Assembly: GCA_020073465.1 (NCBI GenBank)
Contig: JAIQFC010000006.1
Coordinates: 124,001-188,000 of the forward strand
DNA: 64,000 nucleotides
Reading direction: 5' to 3'
From: Terriglobia bacterium
GTDB taxonomy: Bacteria > Acidobacteriota > Terriglobia > Terriglobales > Acidobacteriaceae
Positions 29,639 through 38,397 of the stretch are shown piece after piece. Numbering within the stretch: position 1 is the first letter of the stretch; every line of letters begins with the position of its first letter. Position numbers and translations under genes: made by a program. Below the pieces are notes generated by a model that was not told the origin of the DNA, searched no databases, and worked only from the letters and a program-made list of their open reading frames with translations.

Positions 29639-29673
29639 CAGCCCGTCGCAGTCCCACGCGGACGAACGGGCTG
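29639..29673. terminator. Bidirectional hairpin between convergent genes
   Basis: CAGCCCGT (29639-29646) pairs with ACGGGCTG (29666-29673), and an inner GTCC/GGAC stem extends the hairpin. It occupies the 43-bp gap between the GH127 gene and the convergent TPR gene. No T-run is obvious on either side. Confidence 0.5.
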
Positions 29674-29674
29674 C

Positions 29675-31177
29675 CTACTTGGCCTGCGTGTCATCTTCAA
29701 CCAGCTTGTAGCGGTAGCGTTCCCGTTCCTCCTTGGTTGCCTGCTGGCGAAGCAGGGCAAGCCGTTTCAGCAAGTCCGGAAGCTCAGAGGTCTTTCCCGC
29801 TTTCCGTAAAGCCTGGATCAGGTGATACAGCGCGGCTTGGTCCTTCGGATCGCTGTCCAGCGCTTTCCGCGATTGGGCGGCTGCTTCCGGATATTGCCCT
29901 GACTGCAGATAGAGCTTTGCCAGCACGCCCCGGGCGGCGCCCAGTGTCGGCCGTAGTGTGACTGCCTTCTTGGCTGAGCTCATCGCGGTCTGAAATTCAG
30001 GCGTGCCCGGCTCCGCACCCTTTTGCGTAAGGATGTCCGCCTGCAGGTAAAGCAGGATTGCATCGCCGGGTTTACGGGCTAGTTTCTCCTGAACTGTCAC
30101 GAGTGCATGGTCAAGATCGTTTTGTTGCGCTGCTGCCAATCCCTGGGCAGCTACGCTCAAGGACTGGCTGGGATCCAGTTCGTACGCGGTTTCAAAATCA
30201 GCCTGCGCTTTTTCGTATTCGGCCAGCTGCACGTGGAGAACACCTCGTGCAAAATACAGCGGCGCCGCCTTGGGCTGCTGTCCGATGCCTTCACTCACCA
30301 CGTTGATGCCCACCTGAAATGACTGGTGTGCCGACGAGATGGTGGCGAAATCCAGATAGAGATTAACGTTGTGCGGGTCCAGCAAAATGGCCTGGCGAAG
30401 GGTATCGACCGCCTTGGTTGTGTCGTGGGCGTCTTCGTACGCTGTGGATGCGAGTTCCAGAGTCTCTGTATCTGCGTTGTTGGTTCCGAGCAGCGGATCG
30501 AGGGTAGAAATGGCATCTTCTGGCTTGTGAGCCATCAGTTGGATCGATGCCAGCAGTTGACGTTCCTGTCGATCGTCAGGATTGAGTGCGAGGGCACGCT
30601 GGAAAACCTCGGCCGCCCGTTCGAACCGTTTCAGCTTCACAAGGCACGTGGCGTGTGCATGGAGAGCCTCGACTCGATCATCAAACAGCGTAGCGGCTTT
30701 TTCGAAATGAATAACTGCCTCGGCACAGTTTCCCTGCTGGTACTCGACTACCGCCAGCATGCCATGGCTGGTCGAATCACCGGGCCGCAAGCGCAGCAAA
30801 TGCTTAAGGAGAGGAATCGCCGCCGCGCTACCGGCTTCGTATTCAATTTGGGCGGCACCTTGCAGGGCCGGAATGTTGTCTGCCGATATCTTCAGCGCAC
30901 GGTGGAATGAAGCCAGCGCCTCCTTCTTGTTTCCGAGTTTAGAATACGCGACTCCCTGCATTGTCCAAAGCTGGTCGTTCTCGGGCGATCGCCGCAGCGC
31001 CGGCCGTAGAAGTTCGAGGGCTTGGTCGAACTGCCCATTCCGCAAAGCCGAGGCTATTGCTTCTGCTCCGTTGGTGCCAGTTTGACCGATCGCGCGGCAA
31101 CCAAAGAAAAGTAGAACAGCTACCAGAATGGCCAAGACAGCTCGGATCGAGTTAACGACTCTCATACGCCAGTACAT
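29675..31177 (-). CDS. TPR-repeat exported protein (copy A)
   Basis: A 500-residue protein with an N-terminal hydrophobic segment (SIRAVLAILVAVLLFFGC). A Cys at its end might be lipidated, although the lipobox is poor. About ten TPR units follow, for example LRNGQFDQALELLRPALRRSP, YSKLGNKKEALASFHRALKI, FERAAEVFQRALALNPDD and KLYLQSGQYPEAAAQSRKALDSDP. The C-terminus is basic (LLKRLALLRQQATKEERERYRYKL). It is a close paralogue of 36728-38218 along its whole length, for example DPKDQAALYHLIQALRK in both. Probably a periplasmic scaffold or adaptor of the TonB/ASPIC system. A terminator separates it from the receptor upstream, so it needs its own promoter in 31178-31271. Confidence 0.75.
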   Translation of the reverse strand: MYWRMRVVNSIRAVLAILVAVLLFFGCRAIGQTGTNGAEAIASALRNGQFDQALELLRPALRRSPENDQLWTMQGVAYSKLGNKKEALASFHRALKISADNIPALQGAAQIEYEAGSAAAIPLLKHLLRLRPGDSTSHGMLAVVEYQQGNCAEAVIHFEKAATLFDDRVEALHAHATCLVKLKRFERAAEVFQRALALNPDDRQERQLLASIQLMAHKPEDAISTLDPLLGTNNADTETLELASTAYEDAHDTTKAVDTLRQAILLDPHNVNLYLDFATISSAHQSFQVGINVVSEGIGQQPKAAPLYFARGVLHVQLAEYEKAQADFETAYELDPSQSLSVAAQGLAAAQQNDLDHALVTVQEKLARKPGDAILLYLQADILTQKGAEPGTPEFQTAMSSAKKAVTLRPTLGAARGVLAKLYLQSGQYPEAAAQSRKALDSDPKDQAALYHLIQALRKAGKTSELPDLLKRLALLRQQATKEERERYRYKLVEDDTQAK

Positions 31178-31261
31178 GCCGCCAACGCCAGCAGTAGCTA
31201 TCGTACTTCAAACCTCCTCATGTCCTCAGACGCTTGCCTGTTAAGGCGATACATTCTCCGA

Positions 31262-31301
31262 AGAAGACAAAACCGGCACGCTTCGCTGAAAGCGTGCCGG
31301 T
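31262..31301 (-). terminator. Rho-independent terminator after TonB receptor A
   Basis: Stem ACCGGCACGCTT (31272-31283) pairs perfectly over 12 bp with AAGCGTGCCGGT (31290-31301) around a 6-nt loop. On the minus strand it is followed by TTTTGTCTTCTTC, a T-rich tail. It lies 25 bp after the receptor stop at 31326. Confidence 0.85.
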
Positions 31302-31325
31302 CCCGTATTTTCAGATTAAACCAAC

Positions 31326-34300
31326 TCAGAAGGAGATTCGCCCTCCGAGCTGCCAGAACCTGGGTTCGTGCGACAGCGTAGCGTGACCGAAATTCCCGTC
31401 TGGGAAGTTTGTATCCACATTGGTGTAGTTCGCCCGGTTGAAGAGGTTGAACAATTCGAACCGGAACTGGAAACCGACTCTTTCGGTGATTTTCGTGTCC
31501 TTGTAGAAGTTGATGTTGGTTTCAATGAAGTTCGGCCCACGGAACTGCATGGGCTTCTCACTTCCGCCCGCCGCACCGAAAGCGGGAACAGCGAAGTTGC
31601 TCTTTGGAATCGCCCCGGTGAGCCAGTCTTTGTTGTTGGTTAACTGCTTATAGCTAAGCGCATCGGGGTAATCGAGGTTATTCCCGTCGGCATTGTAATC
31701 GCCACTTCCGGGGGCATAGCCCACCGCCGGGTTCGCCTCCGATGGACAAGGAGGAGCACCGGTCGAGGTATCTTCGCAAACCGGGCTATAGCCATTGAAG
31801 TTCGAGGCCGTCAACGGATACCCAGACTGAAGAATGCTTGTGCCGCTGACTCCCCAGCCTCCCGTCAAATACCCGACGGCTCCCTTCCCGCCGTTCAACC
31901 CCTTCAGCGAGTAGTTGAAACTGACTGAAATGCGGTTGGGAACGTCGAAAATTGATGGTGCATAATACTGGGCCGGGTTCAGTGGTGTGGGATAGGCCAG
32001 ACCGTCGTCCTTGGAACGCGAACGAGTATAGGAAACGTCCACGTATCCACGCGAGAACCGGCCTTTCAAATCGAAATACACGGCGTTGTAATTGCCATAG
32101 CGATCGTTGTCCGCGTAAGCGATAGACCCGAAGCTCGGATTGAGACGTGTGGGCGCTATGCTTTCATGCGTGATCAGATCTCCCGGCGAGACGTTGATAT
32201 CCACTCCATAGGAAACATTCCCGATCGAGTTGCCATTGCCCACGATGTTGTAAGAGTGGGAACCGCTGTAGCCTACAGTAGCGGCAAAAGCATTGGTTAT
32301 CTTCCGCTGTACGCTCAAGGACCAGATATTTGACTTCGGGGATTTCAGTAGCGGATTAATTCCTCCGATGGCGAAATTTGCACCCACCACGCCACCCTGA
32401 GCATTAAGTCCGCCTGGGAACGTTGGGAATGTGAAGCCAAACGGCGGCTTGTTGCTAGTGCCGAGCCCGAAAATGGCGTTGCTTCCGAAAAACACTGGCA
32501 ATACCAAACCCGGAGGACTGCCGCGGAATTCTTCCTGCACGTTCGCGGAGGTAAGCCAGTTGTTGTATATGCCAAATCCGCCACGCACGACCCAATCGCC
32601 GTTGCTCGTGGGATCCCAGGCAAATCCGACGCGTGGACTGAACAAATTGTTCACGGAGTGCAGGAGAGCATTGTGCGTTCCCTTTGCGTAACCATTCGCA
32701 ATCTGCTGCTCTCTGGTATCTCCGGTTCCGAGATAGAAGTTTCCGAATACTGTCGCAGCACTCTTAGACCAAGGATTCCCGCTGTCGTCGTAGCGCAAGC
32801 CTAAGGTCAGCGTCAGGTTCCTTCTCGCCTTCCATGTATCTTCAACAAACAGTCCAAAGGTCCTGGCAGCCGCGTCCCAATTCCACAATTGCTGGTTGCC
32901 AGTCGCCGGGTTGTACATAACACCGTTCTCGTTATTAGGAGCATCCTGCGCCAGCTTCAACAGGTTGTCGAAGACAAACTTGGGTTGTGACCAGGGACCC
33001 TGGAAGGGTTCCACATCATCTCCATACCAGCCCTCGTAACCAAACTTCAGGGTGTGTGTGCCTCGGACGTGAGTCAGCACATCGCGCCAGTGGTAGTTGT
33101 GCTGAATAAAATCACCTTGTGCAAAACCCACTCCATAGGCTTGTCCCGCGTCCGCGTTGATCCCGTTTACAGATATGGAAGGCACCGTATAGTCTTTTGC
33201 GCCGCTCCCCAGCACGCCTTCCACGCGGCTCTGACCTGCCGTGAACTCATTCAGCGTGGACGGCGAGAACGTATGCGTCCACGATACCTGACCTGCGACC
33301 TGCCAGGTATTGTTCAGGGCGGAGAACTGAGGCATGGAAGATGGAGCCCCAGTCTGGAGAAGAGTCCGGAATAGGCTGACGTAGATTCGATCCTTCTTGA
33401 ATCCTTGATCGATGCGCGCGAAATATTGCGTGCCGTTGCGGATTGAAACAGCACCGAACCCACCCGTATCAATCATTGGCAGGTCGCAGGGAATGTTATC
33501 AACTGCGGGCGTCCCGCATACGGTGTCGCCAAAAATGGTCGACGCCGTCGCTTGCACTCCGACATTGCCCACGCCAGATGGCGAATAGGTGCTCAGGATT
33601 TGCGTTCCAACAGTATTCGGGTGATTCGTCTGCGCCCACGAGATAAACTCCGGCGCCGCAAATGTGACCGATCCTCCCGCGCTAGTGGATGAGCGCAATG
33701 GCTCAACGGCAAAGTAGAAGAAGCTATTGTGGTGCGGAATGATCGGCCCACCCACAGCAAAATCCATGTTGTTGGAATGGAATTTTTTGTACGGATTTTC
33801 TTTCGAGCTTACGAAATGCTGATTCGCGAACATGCCCTGGTAATTGAACCAGTCCGCCACAGAACCGTGGAACTGATCGGTGCCAGACCTCGTCGTGAAC
33901 AAAGTCTGCAATCCAGCGGCGCGGCTATATTCGCTTGAGAAGGTATTAACCTGCACGCTGGTTTCCTGAATGGCTTCTGGCTGCGGCGTCAGGTTCAAAA
34001 CGCCCTGGCGGATCCCGCTGGTGACGTCCAGTCCGTCTATTACGTACTGATTGTTGTTCTGGCCCTGGCCGTTCGCGCTGGCATCGACCTGCTCTTCCGT
34101 GGAGAAGTTGTCCACACCAGAAGCCGGACTTCCCGATGAACTCGTTCCCAAGCCTGAGACTCCCGGCGCCAATGTCACGAGCGTGACAAGATTGCGGCCC
34201 ACAACCGGCAACTGAGCCACTGCCTGGTTCTCGATCGTTAACTGAGTGCGGCTGTCGGCGGTGTCAACAATCGGCGCCTCCGTACTCACCACAATGGACT

Positions 34301-34652
34301 CAGACACTGATCCAACTTTAAGCGCAATCGGGAGGTTGAGGTTTTGTGCTGTCAAGAGTGTCACGTTGGCCTCTGACTTGGAGAAGCCGGCGGCTTCGAC
34401 CGTGACCTTGTAGTTGCCGGGGGCGAGGCTCACAAAGCGATAGTTTCCGTCAGCGTCGCTGGTGGAGACGGCCGTGACGCCCGTGGCCACGTTCACCAAC
34501 GTGACAGTGGCTTTACCGATTCCGGCGCCGCTGGGGTCTTCGACCAAGCCTTGGATGCTGGCGGTGAACTGTGCGAAGGCGGCTGCACTGGCGATGAGCA
34601 GGATGCCGATCAGCAAGCAGATCGAACGGTGAGATGTCATGCGACGTGGCAT
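31326..34652 (-). CDS. Oar-like TonB-dependent receptor A with carboxypeptidase-regulatory domain
   Basis: A 1108-residue outer-membrane receptor, presumed importer of oligosaccharides. The signal peptide runs to LIASAAAFAQF. The carboxypeptidase-regulatory-like beta-sandwich follows (IQGLVEDPSGAGIGKATVTLV through NYRFVSLAPGNYKVTVEAAGF). The plug domain follows from about residue 105 (TQLTIENQAVAQLPVVGRNL) and the remainder is a beta-barrel rich in aromatic and Gly residues, ending GGRISF with the C-terminal Phe typical of outer-membrane proteins. The start at 34652 fits GGAGGGA upstream better than the Met at 34640. It has its own promoter and LacI-type box at 34701 and its own terminator. 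No SusD-like gene accompanies it. Confidence 0.88.
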   Translation of the reverse strand: MPRRMTSHRSICLLIGILLIASAAAFAQFTASIQGLVEDPSGAGIGKATVTLVNVATGVTAVSTSDADGNYRFVSLAPGNYKVTVEAAGFSKSEANVTLLTAQNLNLPIALKVGSVSESIVVSTEAPIVDTADSRTQLTIENQAVAQLPVVGRNLVTLVTLAPGVSGLGTSSSGSPASGVDNFSTEEQVDASANGQGQNNNQYVIDGLDVTSGIRQGVLNLTPQPEAIQETSVQVNTFSSEYSRAAGLQTLFTTRSGTDQFHGSVADWFNYQGMFANQHFVSSKENPYKKFHSNNMDFAVGGPIIPHHNSFFYFAVEPLRSSTSAGGSVTFAAPEFISWAQTNHPNTVGTQILSTYSPSGVGNVGVQATASTIFGDTVCGTPAVDNIPCDLPMIDTGGFGAVSIRNGTQYFARIDQGFKKDRIYVSLFRTLLQTGAPSSMPQFSALNNTWQVAGQVSWTHTFSPSTLNEFTAGQSRVEGVLGSGAKDYTVPSISVNGINADAGQAYGVGFAQGDFIQHNYHWRDVLTHVRGTHTLKFGYEGWYGDDVEPFQGPWSQPKFVFDNLLKLAQDAPNNENGVMYNPATGNQQLWNWDAAARTFGLFVEDTWKARRNLTLTLGLRYDDSGNPWSKSAATVFGNFYLGTGDTREQQIANGYAKGTHNALLHSVNNLFSPRVGFAWDPTSNGDWVVRGGFGIYNNWLTSANVQEEFRGSPPGLVLPVFFGSNAIFGLGTSNKPPFGFTFPTFPGGLNAQGGVVGANFAIGGINPLLKSPKSNIWSLSVQRKITNAFAATVGYSGSHSYNIVGNGNSIGNVSYGVDINVSPGDLITHESIAPTRLNPSFGSIAYADNDRYGNYNAVYFDLKGRFSRGYVDVSYTRSRSKDDGLAYPTPLNPAQYYAPSIFDVPNRISVSFNYSLKGLNGGKGAVGYLTGGWGVSGTSILQSGYPLTASNFNGYSPVCEDTSTGAPPCPSEANPAVGYAPGSGDYNADGNNLDYPDALSYKQLTNNKDWLTGAIPKSNFAVPAFGAAGGSEKPMQFRGPNFIETNINFYKDTKITERVGFQFRFELFNLFNRANYTNVDTNFPDGNFGHATLSHEPRFWQLGGRISF

Positions 34653-34700
34653 GGGCTCCCTCCAAAGGGCGCTGAAATCAGGTGCTCAGAGACTCATTGG

Positions 34701-34754
34701 GAAAACGTTTACTAAAGCGGATAATGTATAAATACTATCGTCGGCGGGTGTCAA
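34701..34754 (-). promoter_or_regulatory. Promoter and LacI-type operator of TonB receptor A
   Basis: On the minus strand TTGACA (complement of 34749-34754) is followed after 17-18 bp by TTATAC/TATACA (34725-34731). The box GAAAACGTTTAC (34701-34712) lies just downstream of the expected transcription start, the same arrangement as in the isomerase-kinase operon. Confidence 0.65.
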
Positions 34755-34860
34755 GAACTTTTTTCGGGAAAGGCTCACTCCCACCAGGGACGGCGGGAGC
34801 ACCTCAGCGTAACCCAGGAACTACGGCGGCCTCGATCCAGCGTGGGGCCCGGCGTAAGTT

Positions 34861-36648
34861 CTAGCTCCGGCTCCAGCCTTTGCTGGCGACGATTCCGGAT
34901 CCTTCTCGGACTGTTATGAGTTGGTTCGCGGTGATCTTCTTGTACTGTTCGCGCAGACCGTTGGGCCAGTACACTTCAACGTCGGCCACACTCGACGCAC
35001 CCAGACCAAAATGCAGGCGGGGATCGTTGCACGAATAGAAGCTGGACTGGCTGAGCACTGCCTGCGCCTGTACCTTGCCGCCATAGCGGACCAGGACTCG
35101 CGCGCCGATGGCGCTGCGGTTTGACTTCGTCCCTTCCAGCTTGACCTTGATCCAGTTCTGCTTGACCTTTAGGTCGTTTCGCAGTAGGGACGGCGGCTCG
35201 TTCAGATTCACAATCAGAATGTCTACATCGCCGTCGTTGTCGAAGTCCCCAAACGCACAGCCCCGGCTGCAATGAGCTTCCGTTACGCCCGGGCCAGCCT
35301 CCTCCACCAGTTCCTCGAACGTGCGGTCGCCCAGGTTACGAAACACCGCGCGCGGCGTCTTGTTCGCGTATTGGGGCAACTTACGCTCGACTTCCGGATA
35401 CACATTACCTGTAACCATGAACAGGTCAGGATAGCCGTCGTTGTCGAGATCGGTGACGCCAGCGCCCCAGCAGATGTAGCGGGTCTCGACCGCGATGTGC
35501 GCGGCGTGGGTCACATCGTCAAAGCTTCCCTTCCCGTCGTTGTGAAAAAGGCCATTCGCATCATCCGCAAAGTGAGTCTTGAAGAGATCGAGATGCCCGT
35601 CCAGATCGTAGTCTCCTACGCCCACGCCCATCCCTGCCTGTTCCACTCCGTCGTCGCTCAGCGCCACGCCACGAACCACGCCCTCCTCCCGGAAGGTCCC
35701 GTCGTGGTTATTCATGAACAGCAGACTGGGCGTGGAATCGCAGGCCACAAAGATGTCAGGCCATCCATCTTCATCGAAATCCGCGGCGACGACGGTCATT
35801 CCATAGCTTTCGGTCGCACTCGCAATGCCGGCTTGCTGGCTCACGTCGGAAAACGTTCCATCGCCATTGTTGCGATACAGCGAGTGCCTTCCCGTGGGCA
35901 ACCCGCGGGGTCCGCATTCCACCGGCACCCCCTTCCAGTTGCAGTTGACATTCTCCCCTGGTACGGGCGCGTGCTCAAACGAGAAGCGAATGTAGTTGGA
36001 CACGAACAGGTCGAGACGCCCGTCACGGTTGTAGTCCAGGAAACTGCAACCAGCGCCCCACCGCGGCTGATCGTTCCAGAGCCCCGCGGTCTTGGTGACG
36101 TCCGTAAAGGTGCCGTCGCCGTTGTTGCGATACAGGCGATTTTGTCCAAAGTACGTGCAGAAGATGTCCTCAAAACCATCGTTGTTATAGTCTCCGATGC
36201 AAACTCCCGACGCCCAGCCCGCCATCTTCAGACCAGCCTTCTCCGTTACGTCGGTAAACGTGCCGTCCCGGTTGTTCTTATAAAGGCGGTTCGTAGATTC
36301 GGGCGGGTCGCCGGTCAGTCGAGTTCCAGACAACAGGAAAATATCCATCCAGCCGTCGTTGTCATAGTCGAGAAAAGCGCAGCCGCATCCCGTGGACTCA
36401 AGAATGTACTTCTTTGAGTCCACTCCGCCATAGATGACCGGGGCGCGCAGTCCTGCAGCAGAAGCCACGTCAACAAAACGGGCATTGAACGGCCGGCCCG
36501 AAAGAGCCGGCCTCGCCATGGGCTTGGTTGTGTGTTGGGACACTCCCTGCGCAAGAAGCTGTGCTGCCGTTGCCGAGATCATCGAGCCCAGGGAGAGTTG
36601 CAGAAAGCTGCGGCGAGTAAAGGTCTTCACTTTTGGCTTCGCTGACAC
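34861..36648 (-). CDS. ASPIC/UnbV (CRTAC1-type) beta-propeller protein A, Tat-exported
   Basis: A 595-residue exported protein. Twin-arginine signal TRRSFLQLSLGSM near residues 11-23. It has seven FG-GAP/VCBS-type blades, each with a calcium-binding-like DxDxDG motif (DYDNDGWMD, DYNNDGFED, DYNRDGRLD, DFDEDGWPD, DYDLDGHLD, DLDNDGYPD, DFDNDGDVD), consistent with a seven-bladed propeller. The C-terminal ASPIC/UnbV domain (IGARVLVRYGGK to DVEVYWPNGLREQYKKI) closes it. The role is unproven; a calcium-dependent sugar- or surface-binding partner of the adjacent TonB receptor is the working idea. A LacI-like box at 36694 precedes it. Confidence 0.82.
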   Translation of the reverse strand: MSAKPKVKTFTRRSFLQLSLGSMISATAAQLLAQGVSQHTTKPMARPALSGRPFNARFVDVASAAGLRAPVIYGGVDSKKYILESTGCGCAFLDYDNDGWMDIFLLSGTRLTGDPPESTNRLYKNNRDGTFTDVTEKAGLKMAGWASGVCIGDYNNDGFEDIFCTYFGQNRLYRNNGDGTFTDVTKTAGLWNDQPRWGAGCSFLDYNRDGRLDLFVSNYIRFSFEHAPVPGENVNCNWKGVPVECGPRGLPTGRHSLYRNNGDGTFSDVSQQAGIASATESYGMTVVAADFDEDGWPDIFVACDSTPSLLFMNNHDGTFREEGVVRGVALSDDGVEQAGMGVGVGDYDLDGHLDLFKTHFADDANGLFHNDGKGSFDDVTHAAHIAVETRYICWGAGVTDLDNDGYPDLFMVTGNVYPEVERKLPQYANKTPRAVFRNLGDRTFEELVEEAGPGVTEAHCSRGCAFGDFDNDGDVDILIVNLNEPPSLLRNDLKVKQNWIKVKLEGTKSNRSAIGARVLVRYGGKVQAQAVLSQSSFYSCNDPRLHFGLGASSVADVEVYWPNGLREQYKKITANQLITVREGSGIVASKGWSRS

Positions 36649-36693
36649 GTCGTTGGAGAATGCGAGTCAATTATCTTCGTGCCAAGGCGGCGA

Positions 36694-36705
36694 GTAAAGG
36701 CTTAC
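36694..36705. promoter_or_regulatory. Degenerate LacI-type operator before ASPIC protein A
   Basis: GTAAAGGCTTAC, within GAGTAAAGGCTTACTG, keeps both outer arms (AGTAA/TTACT) but not the ACGT core. It lies 46 bp upstream of the ASPIC start at 36648, between it and the TPR gene behind. Confidence 0.45.
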
Positions 36706-36727
36706 TGACGCCCGCTTTGAGAATGGA

Positions 36728-38218
36728 TCAATGCTGCGCCTCTTCTTTGACTGGCGCGCTTTCCTCCACGAGTTTGTACCGGTTACGCACTCTCTCTTGC
36801 CTGGTCGCGTCTGCGCGGAGTTCGGCCAGCCGCTTAAGCAAATCGGGCAACTCGCCTTTCTCTCCGGTTTTCCGAAGCGCCTGGATCAGATGGTACAGCG
36901 CCGCCTGGTCCTTCGGATCGCTGTTCAGTGCCTTTCGGCACTGTTCCGCCGCAGCCTGATTCTGTCCTGCCTGCAGATAGAGCTTCGCCAGCACGCCGCG
37001 GGCGGCACCGAGGCCAGGCTGGAGTTCCACCGCCTTTTTTGCCGAACGCAGCGCTGAATCAAAGTCCGGGCTGCCCGGGGCCGTTCCCTTTTGCGCGAGG
37101 ATGTCCGCCTGCAGGTACAACAGAAATGGATCGTTCGGTTTCTTTGCCAGCTTCGATCGCACTGTGGCCAAAGCCCGGTCCAGGTCGTTTTCCTGCACGG
37201 CCTTCAAACCTTGCGCGGCCGACCCAATCGATTGCGTGGGATCGAGAGAGTTTGCCTTTTCAAAATCAGCCTCGGCGTCATCGTACTGCGCCAATTGGAC
37301 GTGAAGCACCCCGCGTGCGACATAGAGAGGCGCCGCATCTGGTTGCAGTTTGAGCCCGCTGTTGATCACGTCGATGCCAACCTGAAACGACTGGTGGTCC
37401 ATGGAGATGTTAACGAAGTCGAGATAAAGGTCGACGTCGCGCGGATCGGTCACAATCGCCTGCCGCAGCATACGAACTGCTTCAGGCGTGTCGCCGTCAG
37501 CCTCGTACGCAGATGCTCCCAGCTGCAGGGTTCTGGCGTCAACACTCGTTGCCTGCAGCAACGGTGCGAGCGTGGCAATCGCGTCCTTGGCATGCTCAGC
37601 CATCAACTGGACTGTTGCCAATTGGAAGCGCAGATGATTGTCTGCCGCGTTCCGGTCTAGAACTCGTTGGAATATAGCGATCGCCTGGTCCATCTGCTTG
37701 AGCTTCACCAGGCACGCCCCGTACTCCTGCAATGCTCCTGGTTGCGCATCCACCAGAGAACCGCTTTGGGCAAAGTGCTCTACCGCTCCCGCACAGTCAC
37801 CTTTCTTATAGGCAAGCACGGCCAGCATGGCATGGCTGGTTGGATCTTTCGGCCGCAGTTTCAGTACATGGTGCAACAACGGAACCGCGTCTTGGCCCCC
37901 GCTCTCGTACTCAATCTCTGCCGCTCCTTCCAACGCAGCCAGATAGTCCGGCGAAATGCCCAGCGCCTTGCGGAACGCGACGAGCGCTTCCCTTTTGTCT
38001 CCCTTGCCGGATAGGGCAATGCCGCGCAGGGTCCACAGTTGCGGACTCTTGGGACTCTGTTCCAGTTCCGGCTGGAGAAGTTGCAGTGCCGTGTCGAATT
38101 GTCCCGCACGCAGCGCAGAGCTAATTGATCCAATCCGATCTGTCGTGGTCTGAGCAACGATAAAGGAGCAGGCGACGAGCAGGGCAGCCAGAACGCCAAA
38201 CCGGATGGGGCAACGCAT
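36728..38218 (-). CDS. TPR-repeat exported protein (copy A')
   Basis: A 496-residue paralogue of the TPR protein at 29675. Start chosen at 38218 (MRCPIRFGVLAALLVACSFI), which places the signal peptide at the very N-terminus; a frame extension to 38269 has no support. Repeats run from LRAGQFDTALQLLQPELEQSP to KLYLQAGQNQAAAEQCRKALNSDP, and the tail LLKRLAELRADATRQERVRNRYKL mirrors the other copy. Together the two copies bracket the TonB A / ASPIC A pair, pointing to a duplicated module. It is divergent from ASPIC protein B at 38398, with a weak operator-like site between. Confidence 0.75.
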   Translation of the reverse strand: MRCPIRFGVLAALLVACSFIVAQTTTDRIGSISSALRAGQFDTALQLLQPELEQSPKSPQLWTLRGIALSGKGDKREALVAFRKALGISPDYLAALEGAAEIEYESGGQDAVPLLHHVLKLRPKDPTSHAMLAVLAYKKGDCAGAVEHFAQSGSLVDAQPGALQEYGACLVKLKQMDQAIAIFQRVLDRNAADNHLRFQLATVQLMAEHAKDAIATLAPLLQATSVDARTLQLGASAYEADGDTPEAVRMLRQAIVTDPRDVDLYLDFVNISMDHQSFQVGIDVINSGLKLQPDAAPLYVARGVLHVQLAQYDDAEADFEKANSLDPTQSIGSAAQGLKAVQENDLDRALATVRSKLAKKPNDPFLLYLQADILAQKGTAPGSPDFDSALRSAKKAVELQPGLGAARGVLAKLYLQAGQNQAAAEQCRKALNSDPKDQAALYHLIQALRKTGEKGELPDLLKRLAELRADATRQERVRNRYKLVEESAPVKEEAQH

Positions 38219-38371
38219 GGCTGCTATTATCTCGCGCTTCGACCGCCCGTGGCACAAGGATGGCCGCAAGGATCTGGTTGCGGGTGCGATTTGGAATGCA
38301 CCATTGGCTGACCAACCTGGTGTTAAGACATTTCACAGCCCTCGTGTGTGGCCGTGGCCAGGAAAAATGAA

Positions 38372-38383
38372 ATAATCGCTTAC
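38372..38383. promoter_or_regulatory. Weak operator-like site in divergent gap
   Basis: ATAATCGCTTAC matches the locus box at 9 of 12 positions and lies between the divergent TPR copy A' and ASPIC protein B. The match is poor, so it is only suggested by location. Confidence 0.22.
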
Positions 38384-38397
38384 GGTCGGCTCAAACC

